Shown here piece by piece: positions 36,385 through 45,057 of a DNA stretch of 64,000 bases; the stretch's first letter is position 1; each line of letters starts with the position of its first letter. Source of the DNA: Flammeovirgaceae bacterium UBA2338. GTDB lineage: Bacteria; Bacteroidota; Bacteroidia; Cytophagales; Cyclobacteriaceae. The DNA is taken from contig DDUM01000077.1 of NCBI GenBank assembly GCA_002344795.1, positions 45,030 to 109,029 of the forward strand. Direction: 5' to 3'. Both the position numbers and the translations under genes were made by a program. The notes under the pieces are model-generated. The model worked only from the letters and a program-made list of their open reading frames with translations. It was not told the origin of the DNA and did not search any database.

Positions 36385-36401
36385 CTCAATTTGCTATCAT
36401 T

Positions 36402-37289
36402 TTGATCGACCTACCCGTAATATCAGCCGAAGAAACACGCCAACGTAAACCCAATTGGCTACGCGTAAAATTGCCCATTGGGCCAGAGTATGCGAAAGTA
36501 AGAAAGCTGGTAGACAATTATAAACTTCACACGATATGTGAAAGTGGCAATTGCCCCAACATGGGCGAATGCTGGGGAGCGGGTACGGCCACTTTTATGA
36601 TACTGGGCAACATTTGTACCCGAAGTTGCACATTCTGCGCTGTGGCCACAGGAAGGCCTACTGAATATGATTTAGATGAGCCCAAGAGAGTAGCGGAGGC
36701 CATCAAATTGATGGGTGTAAAACACGCAGTTATCACCTCTGTCAATCGCGATGAGCTTAAAGACCGCGGTGCCGAAGTATGGTATCAAACCGTAGTGGAA
36801 ACCAAAAAAGAAAGTCCGGAGACAACTATTGAAACCCTGATTCCCGATGTGAAGGGAAATTGGGATGCTTTATATAGGATGATTGAGGGCGGTCAAGAGG
36901 TGGTGTCTCACAATATGGAAACTGTGGGCAGGATGTACCGCATTGTTCGCCCACAAGCAAAATATGATCGCAGCCTTGAGCAGTTAAAAAGAATTCGTGA
37001 AGCCGGCAAGAGAACCAAGTCAGGTATCATGTTAGGTGTAGGAGAAACAAAAGAGGAAGTTTTTAAAGCAATGGACGATCTGGTAGAAAATCAGCTGATG
37101 ATTTTAACACTAGGTCAATATTTGCAGCCTACGAAAATGCACCTTGAAGTGGCCGAATATGTCCACCCTGATACATTTGAAATGTATCGCGAAGAAGGAT
37201 TAAAAAGAGGACTTAAATATGTAGAGTCCGGGCCTCTTGTAAGATCTTCTTACCACGCGGAAAGGCACGTAAATGTGCCTTTCGACTAG
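36402..37289 (+). CDS. lipA: Lipoyl synthase
   Basis: Radical SAM enzyme inserting two sulfur atoms into octanoyl-carrier proteins to make the lipoyl cofactor. The auxiliary cluster cysteines are C46, C51 and C57 ('CESGNCPNMGEC'). The radical SAM CxxxCxxC is C72, C76 and C79 ('CTRSCTFC'). The C-terminal 'RSSYHAE' supplies the conserved RSSY serine. The start is TTG; the product of 295 residues is full length with the normal N-terminal 'RQRKPNWLRVKLP'. Close to gcvH, its probable protein substrate, on the same strand. Confidence 0.97.
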   Translation: MIDLPVISAEETRQRKPNWLRVKLPIGPEYAKVRKLVDNYKLHTICESGNCPNMGECWGAGTATFMILGNICTRSCTFCAVATGRPTEYDLDEPKRVAEAIKLMGVKHAVITSVNRDELKDRGAEVWYQTVVETKKESPETTIETLIPDVKGNWDALYRMIEGGQEVVSHNMETVGRMYRIVRPQAKYDRSLEQLKRIREAGKRTKSGIMLGVGETKEEVFKAMDDLVENQLMILTLGQYLQPTKMHLEVAEYVHPDTFEMYREEGLKRGLKYVESGPLVRSSYHAERHVNVPFD

Positions 37290-37304
37290 CAGCCCTCTTT
37301 CGAA

Positions 37305-38807
37305 CTAATCATTTTTAATCCGCTCACTTCTATTGGCCAATTCCCAGGCCGTATAAAATACCAACTTTGTCCTTTTCGTGAGCAGCTCAAAATCAATTTT
37401 GTCAACTTCATCGCTTGGCAAATGATAGTCTTCATGAATCCCATCAAAATAAAAAATGATAGGAATATTATTCTTTGCAAAATTCCAGTGATCAGAACGT
37501 TTGTATAAGTTGGTCGGATGGTTGACATCATTATACGTGTAGTCAAAATCAAGCTGCGTGTAAGTGTTGTTTATACTTTCACTTATTTGATGCAACTCCT
37601 GAGACAACTTATCAGAACCTATCACATAAACATAGTCTGGCTTGCCATCATGTTCAGGGTCTGATCGCCCAATCATATCGATATTCAGATTTACCACCGT
37701 GCTGCTCAACGGAAATATTGGGTTTTCAGAATAATACTGAGACCCGAGCAAACCCATCTCCTCACCCGTTACTGTCATAAACAGTATACTTCTGCGAGGT
37801 CCATTTCCTTCCTCTTTGGCTTTCGCAAATACTTTGGCCATTTCCAAAACGGCTACTGTGCCCGAACCATCGTCATCAGCTCCGTTATTAATCAAATCTC
37901 CTGTTCCCTCAGACAGTTTTCCTATGTGGTCGTAATGTGATGTTACCACAATCACTTCGTCCTTTTTGTCCGTACCCTCCAGGTATCCCAACACATTCTC
38001 AGAATTGATTTGTTTGATTTCATTTTTAAACAAATACCTAATGCTTCCCTCTTTCACTCTCCTGATTCTGCTTCCTTTTTTAGGATCTGTGGCATAGGAT
38101 TGGAGCGTAGCGAATTCAGTATTTAATATTTTCTCCACTGACGATGGAGAGACAAAAGCAAAATTTTCCAACTCGCCAGAACCTGTAGGTTTAGAAAGTG
38201 TCATTCTTCTGGACGTAAAACTTTGATTGACCCTACTGGAGAATGCATTAAAAGCAGACTCATCTTGGAAATTACAAATCAAAACCGCTTTGGCTCCTTT
38301 ACTCAATAAGTCGGCCACGGGTATTTCGTTTGTTCTTTTTTCACTAAGCACCAGGGCTATCTTCCCTTCAATTTCAATTTTCTCTAGACCTGGTTCTTCT
38401 CCATCGCCTACAAAAACAACTTGAGCATCACCTTTTAGCTCATTTAGTCCCAGAAATATAAAGTCCCTAAAATTCTGCAAAGATATTGCCTCCGCATTTA
38501 TAGTAGACTTACCAGGAACAACAGTATACAATGGGACATTTTGATAATACCCACCATTGCTGACAGGCCCCTGCAGACCTATCTCCTCAAAGTGTGCCCT
38601 TATAAATGCGGCTGCCATTTTTTGACCTCTCGAGCCTGTTTTTCTTCCTTCAAGCGCATCCGATGCGATAATGGTCAAGTTCTCCTTTAAATCAGACAAC
38701 AAAATTTGTTCACCATATTGTACAGCTATTGGATTCTTCTGCGCAAGCAGAAGTGTACTGGTAAATAATATGAACGCAATAAACCCTAGCCTACTCTTGT
38801 TAAGCAT
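37305..38807 (-). CDS. M28-family zinc metallopeptidase, secreted
   Basis: Aminopeptidase-type M28 protein of 500 residues with signal peptide (LNKSRLGFIAFILFTSTLLLAQ). A PA-like insert probably occupies about 100-200. Zinc-site residues of the M28 fold are visible: His in 'VVTSHYDHIG', Asp in 'NNGADDDGSGTVAVLEM', catalytic/metal Glu in 'TGEEMGLLGSQYY', Asp in 'NLNIDMIGRSDP', and His in 'HEDYHLPSDEVDKI'. The peptidase is therefore likely active. No T9SS sorting domain, so it is periplasmic or released by another route. It follows a lipocalin-like gene by 28 bp on the same strand and runs convergent to lipA. Substrate unknown. Confidence 0.92.
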   Translation of the reverse strand: MLNKSRLGFIAFILFTSTLLLAQKNPIAVQYGEQILLSDLKENLTIIASDALEGRKTGSRGQKMAAAFIRAHFEEIGLQGPVSNGGYYQNVPLYTVVPGKSTINAEAISLQNFRDFIFLGLNELKGDAQVVFVGDGEEPGLEKIEIEGKIALVLSEKRTNEIPVADLLSKGAKAVLICNFQDESAFNAFSSRVNQSFTSRRMTLSKPTGSGELENFAFVSPSSVEKILNTEFATLQSYATDPKKGSRIRRVKEGSIRYLFKNEIKQINSENVLGYLEGTDKKDEVIVVTSHYDHIGKLSEGTGDLINNGADDDGSGTVAVLEMAKVFAKAKEEGNGPRRSILFMTVTGEEMGLLGSQYYSENPIFPLSSTVVNLNIDMIGRSDPEHDGKPDYVYVIGSDKLSQELHQISESINNTYTQLDFDYTYNDVNHPTNLYKRSDHWNFAKNNIPIIFYFDGIHEDYHLPSDEVDKIDFELLTKRTKLVFYTAWELANRSERIKND

Positions 38808-38835
38808 ATCAATAAATTAAGATTCTAAAGTTTAA

Positions 38836-39564
38836 TTAAATACCCAATACATCGCGTTTGGTCCACTCTTCATCGAGCGGATCTCCCTTGCTGCTTTTCC
38901 CGCTGTGTCTCCACTTACCATTCTCAATTTTAAAATCAAATTGAAGGCTTGCCCCTACCCTGGAATTATCCCGAGAGAAAAACTCAATGTTCTCAGTATA
39001 TTTTCCGTCTTTGGTAGTATACGAACCGCCACCTGTTCCAAAAAATTCCTTGGTCTCTATATTATAAGCGATCCATTGAAATTTTGTTCCGGATAGAATC
39101 TTCATTGTCCGTCTTGCCCCAGGAGTTCTTACCGACATTTCACCATCTCGGGAAAGACCCGTTATCAACCACGCACCCGCCAATTTACCAGGGCCACCAT
39201 CATCCGTTCTTTTCCATTCCGTTTTTTCCATGGTAAGCTTATTGCCCTTTACAGAAATAGGATAAACTTTTTTTGTACCCACAGTGGCTTCATTCTGAGT
39301 ATTATATTCCCACATCAATTCAATTCCATCTGATGTTTGCTTCCATTCACCCCCTTCTGTGTAAAGAAAATCATCCGATTTATAAAACGTTATAGAAAAA
39401 TGTTTATCGGTAATAATCCACAAACCAAGTTCTTCTCCAGAAGCGGTCTCCCAGGCACCAACTAATTGTGAGGGTTTCTGGTCTATACCATTTGGTGGTT
39501 GAAATGTGAAAGCAGCAGCCGTTAGGCCAATTACGAGCAGAGTGACCAATTTTAGAATTTTCAT
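38836..39564 (-). CDS. Secreted protein with two lipocalin-like repeats
   Basis: Unnamed protein of 242 residues. The signal peptide MKILKLVTLLVIGLTAAAFTF is followed by two related beta-rich units of about 95 residues. Each opens with a 'LVGAWETASGEE...' or 'LAGAWLITGLSRDG...' strand and contains 'TDKHFSITFYKSDDFLYTEGG' or 'SGTKFQWIAYNIETKEFFGTGGG', as in lipocalin-like domains. The duplication is visible in the spacing of GAW and GG(E/S) strands. Function unknown; ligand binding is inferred from the fold. It lies between an M28 peptidase and a sugar kinase gene on the same strand, with a TAnnTTTG box upstream. Confidence 0.7.
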   Translation of the reverse strand: MKILKLVTLLVIGLTAAAFTFQPPNGIDQKPSQLVGAWETASGEELGLWIITDKHFSITFYKSDDFLYTEGGEWKQTSDGIELMWEYNTQNEATVGTKKVYPISVKGNKLTMEKTEWKRTDDGGPGKLAGAWLITGLSRDGEMSVRTPGARRTMKILSGTKFQWIAYNIETKEFFGTGGGSYTTKDGKYTENIEFFSRDNSRVGASLQFDFKIENGKWRHSGKSSKGDPLDEEWTKRDVLGI

Positions 39565-39592
39565 GACATCTGATGTTTAAATGGAGTTTAAT

Positions 39593-39600
39593 CAAAGATA
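39593..39600 (-). promoter_or_regulatory. Candidate -7 promoter element for the lipocalin-like gene
   Basis: The minus strand reads TATCTTTG, an exact TAnnTTTG match, 28 bp upstream of the lipocalin-like start. A TTTG lies about 25 bp further upstream, slightly beyond the usual spacing. If real, the lipocalin-M28 pair has its own promoter separate from the kinase gene. Confidence 0.4.
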
Positions 39601-39631
39601 ATTTTTTCCGGATAGGTTTTAAAGGCAAATT

Positions 39632-40663
39632 CTATGCCTGCGATTCCAGCAGCTCCAATAAATAAAGCTGATTAGCTGCCCTGTTCATGTTTTGATGAAG
39701 ATATGAAGTTTGATAGTAGGTATCCCCATTTAAAAAATCTGTAAGAAAACGAAGCCCAATCATATAGGTCATGATGGAACCAGCTAATGGAATGAGCAAT
39801 TTTTCTTCAATGGTTAGAATAGAATCCATTTCCGACAGGTATCCATCTATTATAGCCTGATAGATTTCCTTTCTTATTTTAATTTTTGAAAACTCTGTCT
39901 CCTCTTCTGATGCCGGGCTCACGAAGGTGCGAATCATATCCCCTAAATCGTATAGGAAGTAACCGGGCATAAGTGTATCTAAATCAATAACACACACCAC
40001 CTTATCCGTGCCGCGCTCGAATAACACATTATTGATTTTTGTGTCATTATGAGTGATTCTTAGGTGCATTCGGTTTCCATGAACAAGACTTTGATATCGG
40101 TTGACGAGATAATCGTAATGGACATATTTATCAATGAGATCATGCGCAAGATGTTTTCTCTCATCAGAGGCCTTCGATAATGATTCTTTAAATTGCTGAT
40201 ACCTCAATGACAAATCATGAAATCGCGGAATGGTCTCTTCCAACTTTGAAACATCACAACCAGAAAGATGGCGTGACAATAGTCCAAAGGCCCTGGCTGC
40301 TGAATAGGCTTGTTGGGGTGTGTCTACTTCATTAATGGTAATTGTGTTTTTAAAATAAGGGAATAGTCTCCATGGATATCCCTCCTTATCAAATACCAAA
40401 TCTTCACCTGAAGTGGCGTTTATTGCATGGAGAAACAAGTAATCAGGTGCATTCTGTTTTAGGTAAGAAGAAGCTACCTTCAGGTTTTGCGATAACACTT
40501 GCGGTCGTAAAAAAACATTCTTATTAATTCGCTGCAAAATATAACCTGGCTCCACCTTATAGGTGTAATTGATATGGCCAGAGTCTATTCTTTCAACAGA
40601 AAATTCCGAAGGGTTCAAGCCATAAGCCTGCAATACGAATATAATCGCATTACTTAGCTCCAC
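39632..40663 (-). CDS. NahK/AmgK-like sugar 1-kinase (aminoglycoside phosphotransferase fold)
   Basis: APH-fold kinase of 343 residues. The catalytic loop is 'RITHNDTKINNVLF' with D207, and the metal-binding loop is 'VCVIDLDTLMPG' with D227/D229. These strings closely resemble N-acetylhexosamine 1-kinase NahK, and the fold is shared with AmgK, the anomeric MurNAc/GlcNAc kinase of cell-wall recycling. It probably makes a sugar 1-phosphate rather than modifying an antibiotic. Its start overlaps the end of the next upstream gene, a sugar-phosphate nucleotidyltransferase, by 10 bp, so kinase and nucleotidyltransferase are very probably consecutive steps. Exact sugar (GlcNAc, GalNAc, MurNAc or a hexose) is unknown. 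Confidence 0.82.
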   Translation of the reverse strand: MELSNAIIFVLQAYGLNPSEFSVERIDSGHINYTYKVEPGYILQRINKNVFLRPQVLSQNLKVASSYLKQNAPDYLFLHAINATSGEDLVFDKEGYPWRLFPYFKNTITINEVDTPQQAYSAARAFGLLSRHLSGCDVSKLEETIPRFHDLSLRYQQFKESLSKASDERKHLAHDLIDKYVHYDYLVNRYQSLVHGNRMHLRITHNDTKINNVLFERGTDKVVCVIDLDTLMPGYFLYDLGDMIRTFVSPASEEETEFSKIKIRKEIYQAIIDGYLSEMDSILTIEEKLLIPLAGSIMTYMIGLRFLTDFLNGDTYYQTSYLHQNMNRAANQLYLLELLESQA

Positions 40664-41562
40664 AATTTTTCTGGATAAATACCCTTCTTTATCAGGTCAC
40701 TAATTTTAGCAGATACCGCTTCTTTATCTTCTTTGTAAGTCACTCCAAACCAGGTAGTGCCTCCCGGAATAATGTGTACTTGTCCTAATCCCAACTTGAT
40801 CAACTCGGTCACCATCAATGCGATGTAAAATTCTGCTTTAGGGTTGGTTTTGTTTTTCTCAACAAACTCAAAAAACATCTTTTCTGAAAGGTCAAACACT
40901 TCCGGAAGAAATCCCCATGAGTTCATCGATACTTTCAGATTGGAGTCAAGCTCTCTATCACCCGTGTCCTCTTTGGAAATAATTTTTCCATTTTCTTTTA
41001 CAATGGTGGTCAATTCAGTCAGAGAGATGAGCTTGCCATCAGCTGCCTGATTTGCTACACCTCTTGAAACACTTCCATATTCAGACAACACATTTTTAAG
41101 TGTATAACCCACCATCGCATGGTTCTTCGCTGGAGCTTCCGACAAAAATTTTGACAATGACTCAAATGATTCCCTTCCATAAAAATCATCAGCATTGATT
41201 ACTGCAAACGGTTCGTTGATCACTTCCTTGCCACAAAGCATGGCATGCGTGGTGCCCCAGGGTTTCGTGCGATCAACTGGTTTGAATTGATCCGGAACAA
41301 ATTTATCAAGTGATTGAATTACAAAATGAACTTCGGCCTTACCTTCTAATTTTGGCAAAAACATTTCTTTTACAGCATCCAGTATTTCTTCACGCACAAC
41401 AAAAACAATTTTGCTGAATCCAGACCTTATTGCATCGAAGAGTGAATAATCCATGATGGTTTCGCCATTGGGCCCAAATCCATCAATTTGTTTTATGCCT
41501 CCATATCGGCTGCCCATTCCTGCTGCCATCACTAAAAGACTGAGTTTTTTTCCCTGATTCAT
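40654..41562 (-). CDS. Sugar-1-phosphate nucleotidyltransferase
   Basis: NTP_transferase-family enzyme of 302 residues. The N-terminal loop is 'LVMAAGMGSRYGGIKQIDGF', a variant with the longer 'GPNGETIMDYSLFDAI' segment typical of one uncharacterised nucleotidyltransferase group in Bacteroidota and Firmicutes. 'AVINADDFYGRESF' carries the metal-binding Asp residues. No beta-helix tail is present. It is first in a 10-bp overlapping pair with the NahK/AmgK-like kinase, suggesting sugar to sugar-1-P to NDP-sugar salvage, parallel to NahK or AmgK-MurU routes. It is not similar over the active-site loop to the 16.5 kb nucleotidyltransferase, so it is not a recent duplicate. Confidence 0.85.
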   Translation of the reverse strand: MNQGKKLSLLVMAAGMGSRYGGIKQIDGFGPNGETIMDYSLFDAIRSGFSKIVFVVREEILDAVKEMFLPKLEGKAEVHFVIQSLDKFVPDQFKPVDRTKPWGTTHAMLCGKEVINEPFAVINADDFYGRESFESLSKFLSEAPAKNHAMVGYTLKNVLSEYGSVSRGVANQAADGKLISLTELTTIVKENGKIISKEDTGDRELDSNLKVSMNSWGFLPEVFDLSEKMFFEFVEKNKTNPKAEFYIALMVTELIKLGLGQVHIIPGGTTWFGVTYKEDKEAVSAKISDLIKKGIYPEKLWS

Positions 41563-41653
41563 TGTACTGTGGATTATTTACTTTAAAATCGACTGCGAAA
41601 ATCGAAAAAAGAATCCGATTACCTAAAGAAATCATCCTCTAATTGAAGGCCAT

Positions 41654-43423
41654 ATGGTATTAAGTACAATAGATTGGATCATCATCATTGCATTTCTCTC
41701 ATTCTCACTGGTAATCGGATTGCTGAACAGCAAGCGTGCAAGCGAAAGCGCCAGTGAGTTTTTCTTGTCCAGCAGAAGCATGCCGTGGTGGTTGTTAGGA
41801 ATTTCCATGGTCGCGACTACCTTCTCAGCCGACACCCCCAATCTCGTCACTGATATTGTTAGAAAAAATGGTGTGTCTGGCAATTGGGTTTGGTGGGCTT
41901 TCTTGCTCACCGGAATGCTCACCGTATTTGTCTATGCCAAGCTTTGGAGAAGATCAGGCGTGGTTACTGATCTGGAATTTTACGAACTGCGCTATGGTGG
42001 AAAATCCGCTGCTTTCCTTAGGGGGTTTCGTGCATTATACCTGGGTGTTTTTTTCAACATTGTCATCATGGCCTCTGTTTCCCTGGCAGCCATAAAAATT
42101 GGAGGTGTGATGATGGGGCTCACTCCGGTACAGACATTATTAATTGCTACTGTCATAACGGTGGCGTACAGTTCACTAGGTGGACTTCGGAGTGTGCTGA
42201 TTACTGATTTTTTCCAATTTCTCATTGCCATGGTGGGTTCGGTAGCCGCGACAATTTACATCATCAACCAACCCATGGTGGGTGGGCTGGATCAATTGTT
42301 CAGCCATGCGTCTGTTACCTCCAAACTTTCCTTCTTGCCTGATTTCTCAGATTCAACCACCCTAATTCCATTGCTCATCCTCCCTTTGGCGGTACAATGG
42401 TGGAGTGTTTGGTATCCGGGTGCGGAGCCTGGAGGTGGTGGCTATATTGCTCAAAGGATGCTATCAGCCAAAAACGAAAAGAATGCACTCACTGCTTCAC
42501 TTATTTTCAACATCACTCATTATGCCTTGCGCCCCTGGCCATGGATTTTAATTGCTTTGGCCTCATTAGTAGTATTTCCTGATTTGATTTCATTGCAAAA
42601 AGCTTTTCCTCACATCCCTGCAGACAAAATCAACGATGATCTCGCCTATCCTGCCATGCTTACTTTTTTGCCAGCCGGATTAATGGGTATGCTCATCGCT
42701 TCGTTAGTTGCGGCATACATGTCTACCATTTCTACTCATTTGAATTGGGGGTCTTCGTATGTGGTACACGATTTTTACAAACGCTTCTTAAAACCCGAAG
42801 CTTCAGAAAAAGAACTGGTAACCGTTGGCAGAATATCCACAGTCGTGTTGGCTATCTTTTCTGCTTTGCTCGCCCTGATGCTGAGCAATGCCCTCCAGGC
42901 ATTTAATATTTTATTGCAGATAGGGGCCGGTACTGGTTTGATATTTATCCTGCGCTGGTTCTGGTGGCGTATTAATACCTACACCGAAATTACAGGCATG
43001 GTGGTTTCTTTCTTTGTGGCCATCTATTTTGAAGTGCTGCACAACCAGTTTTTTAACCCTATTGACGACCACTGGAAATTATTAATCGGTGTTACCATCA
43101 CCACTTCCAGCTGGTTGTTGGTTACGTTATTTACCCAGCCTGAAAGCAACGAGGTTCTGATTCGCTTTTATGAAAAAGTAAGACCCTCCAGTATAGGGTG
43201 GCAACCTGTTATCAAAAACAACCCTTCCTTATCAGAAGAAAAAGGGCAACTGCCTTTTGAAATCCTATTAATGGTAGTGGGTTCATTTACTGTATATGGC
43301 ACCCTCTTTTGTATTGGCTTCTGGCTTTATGGCAATTTGATTCCAGCATTGGTTGCAGGGTCGGTGGCTCTGGCAGGCACAGTTTTTTTGGTAAAGAATT
43401 GGGGGAAACTAAAATTCTTTTAG
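41654..43423 (+). CDS. Sodium:solute symporter (SSS family)
   Basis: Membrane transporter of 589 residues with about 13-15 transmembrane segments, of the sodium:solute symporter family. Family strings include 'SASEFFLSSRSMPWWLLGISMVATTFSADTP' (in part), 'YSSLGGLRSVLITDFFQF' (the SSS signature helix) and 'LIASLVAAYMSTISTHLNWGSSYVVHDFY' (in part). It uses a Na+ gradient to import a small solute such as a sugar, vitamin or carboxylate. It diverges from the nucleotidyltransferase-kinase pair with a 91-bp gap, so a sugar substrate is plausible but inferred. The 3' end overlaps nadR by 4 bp. Confidence 0.9.
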   Translation: MVLSTIDWIIIIAFLSFSLVIGLLNSKRASESASEFFLSSRSMPWWLLGISMVATTFSADTPNLVTDIVRKNGVSGNWVWWAFLLTGMLTVFVYAKLWRRSGVVTDLEFYELRYGGKSAAFLRGFRALYLGVFFNIVIMASVSLAAIKIGGVMMGLTPVQTLLIATVITVAYSSLGGLRSVLITDFFQFLIAMVGSVAATIYIINQPMVGGLDQLFSHASVTSKLSFLPDFSDSTTLIPLLILPLAVQWWSVWYPGAEPGGGGYIAQRMLSAKNEKNALTASLIFNITHYALRPWPWILIALASLVVFPDLISLQKAFPHIPADKINDDLAYPAMLTFLPAGLMGMLIASLVAAYMSTISTHLNWGSSYVVHDFYKRFLKPEASEKELVTVGRISTVVLAIFSALLALMLSNALQAFNILLQIGAGTGLIFILRWFWWRINTYTEITGMVVSFFVAIYFEVLHNQFFNPIDDHWKLLIGVTITTSSWLLVTLFTQPESNEVLIRFYEKVRPSSIGWQPVIKNNPSLSEEKGQLPFEILLMVVGSFTVYGTLFCIGFWLYGNLIPALVAGSVALAGTVFLVKNWGKLKFF

Positions 43424-44388
43424 CAACTTAATAATTTATCAACTTCACCGCGTATTACTTCAAATCGCTCCTCCCAGGTGCCCTGAACCAGCACGTAAGG
43501 TATATCTCGCTTCTCGAGCGCAGACCTAAATTTATCAGTCATTTCTTTGCGTTTGTGACCAAGGTCCCGAAGACCATCTGAAACCCAGGGGACGTCAGGT
43601 TCAAATAAGAAATACATATCATACGTGATCTCCCGTTCGAGCTGGTATAATATTTCAGGTACCCGATGAAGATACTGTTCTGAATAAATCTGTGTGGTGA
43701 TCGCGTCAGTATCGCAGAACAAAACCTTATTGGCTAATTTACTTTTTTCAACCACTCGCTGCGCTTGCGCCTTGCCTATGGCTATGATATCATCAAGCGT
43801 AAAGTCATTAGATGTTATTATTTCTCTGGCAACCTCAGGAACATACTCCGTGTGATAATGAGCGGCCATCTTTTTGGCCATCGTACTTTTGCCTGTGCTC
43901 TCTGCTCCATAGAAACAAACTTTCTTTACAAAATAGGGCTTCACTACATCAGGTATAAAATCCCAGTTTTGCATTGGGTGTGTTCTTATATCGGTTGCTG
44001 ATACAGGCACCTGCCTTCTACTGGGATCAAAAAGCAAATGGCGTGCACCAAGATTTTTCGCAAAAGGCTCACCATAATCTTCAGAACTTATTACTAAATC
44101 AATAGGAGGGTATTTTTTCAGGATAAATTGAGCCCACAATTTTGTTCTTTCTTCCAATGGTTTAGACTCGTCATCAAAATCATCAACTACTTTATCAATA
44201 ATAATTTCAGGCTTATTTTGAAAAATGGATTTTAACCACCCCAGCCGAATTGTTCCATCTATAGAATCCTCAGCGGTATAGCTCACAGACACAATCAATT
44301 CATCACAATGCCTTTTCGCAAAATCAATGAGCGCCAAATGTCCATTATGGACAGGCATAAATTTTCCAATGACTATACCGTGTTTCAA
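43420..44388 (-). CDS. nadR: NadR-like NMN adenylyltransferase / ribosylnicotinamide kinase
   Basis: Bifunctional NAD salvage enzyme of 322 residues. The N-terminal nucleotidyltransferase domain (about 1-160) has 'GIVIGKFMPVHNGHLALIDFA', containing the HxGH motif that binds ATP, and joins NMN to AMP. The C-terminal P-loop kinase ('CFYGAESTGKSTMAKKMA') phosphorylates nicotinamide riboside to NMN. The N-terminal DNA-binding domain of enterobacterial NadR is absent, so it is an enzyme only, not a repressor. Its ATG overlaps the pnuC stop (ATGA), coupling uptake to phosphorylation. Confidence 0.95.
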   Translation of the reverse strand: MKHGIVIGKFMPVHNGHLALIDFAKRHCDELIVSVSYTAEDSIDGTIRLGWLKSIFQNKPEIIIDKVVDDFDDESKPLEERTKLWAQFILKKYPPIDLVISSEDYGEPFAKNLGARHLLFDPSRRQVPVSATDIRTHPMQNWDFIPDVVKPYFVKKVCFYGAESTGKSTMAKKMAAHYHTEYVPEVAREIITSNDFTLDDIIAIGKAQAQRVVEKSKLANKVLFCDTDAITTQIYSEQYLHRVPEILYQLEREITYDMYFLFEPDVPWVSDGLRDLGHKRKEMTDKFRSALEKRDIPYVLVQGTWEERFEVIRGEVDKLLSC

Positions 44389-45047
44389 GAAGTTATTGGG
44401 TATGATTTATATTCTTTCATCCACCTCCACAATCCAAAAGCAGCAATAAAACAAAATGCGAGGTACTCTATTCCTACAAATTTTATTCCTTTGGCAAAAT
44501 ACAAGCTGGTAGCCACCACATCCACGACTATCCAAACCACCCAACATTCTACTTTCTTCTGAATCATCAAATAAGTTGCTACAATGCTCATTACCGTTAC
44601 AAACGAATCAAGGTAAGGAAATGCACTGGGTTGGTTAAAGACTACCGGAAACCAATCGTGAAGATTACTTGCAAATGCGCCCATAAGTATTGTGCCTACA
44701 ACACCACTGGCAGAAAATACAACCAATTGCCTGATCGGCATAAAACTAATGCGCAGTTCACTCTTTTTGTCTTCCTCTTCTGGTTTAGGGTGCGCCCATC
44801 TCCACCAACCGATCAGGTTGGTAACAAAGAAAAACGCTTGTAAGAACATATCCGGATACAACTGTACTTGAAAGAACAGAAAGAAAAAAAGTGTGACATT
44901 GATAAGGCCTATAGGCCAACTCCAAATATTAGCCCTGGCGGCTAACCACACTGCTATACCTCCCGCTACCGTTCCGAAAAACTCCAGATAGCTCATGGGA
45001 TAGCCCCATATTTCAAAAAAAATAAATTCGATATTGAAAAATTCCAT
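44385..45047 (-). CDS. pnuC: Nicotinamide riboside transporter PnuC
   Basis: Membrane protein of 220 residues with about seven helices. PnuC signature: 'FFGTVAGGIAVWLAARANIWSWPIGLIN' (in part) and 'QVQLYPDMFLQAFFFVTNLIGWWRW' (in part). PnuC-family members import nicotinamide riboside, while the related PnuT imports thiamine. The adjacent, 4-bp overlapping nadR identifies this one as the nicotinamide riboside type. It starts 10 bp after the aldehyde dehydrogenase stop on the same strand, so it is probably on the same transcript. Confidence 0.93.
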   Translation of the reverse strand: MEFFNIEFIFFEIWGYPMSYLEFFGTVAGGIAVWLAARANIWSWPIGLINVTLFFFLFFQVQLYPDMFLQAFFFVTNLIGWWRWAHPKPEEEDKKSELRISFMPIRQLVVFSASGVVGTILMGAFASNLHDWFPVVFNQPSAFPYLDSFVTVMSIVATYLMIQKKVECWVVWIVVDVVATSLYFAKGIKFVGIEYLAFCFIAAFGLWRWMKEYKSYPITS

Positions 45048-45057
45048 GGCCGCTGGC

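Noticed and set aside
39632..40663. Aminoglycoside resistance phosphotransferase
   Set aside because: The fold is shared, but the HNDTKINNVL and IDLDTLMPG strings and the overlapping nucleotidyltransferase fit a sugar 1-kinase.
44385..45047. Thiamine transporter PnuT with an upstream TPP riboswitch
   Set aside because: The overlapping nadR gene indicates nicotinamide riboside. Only 10 bp separate it from the upstream gene, leaving no room for a riboswitch.
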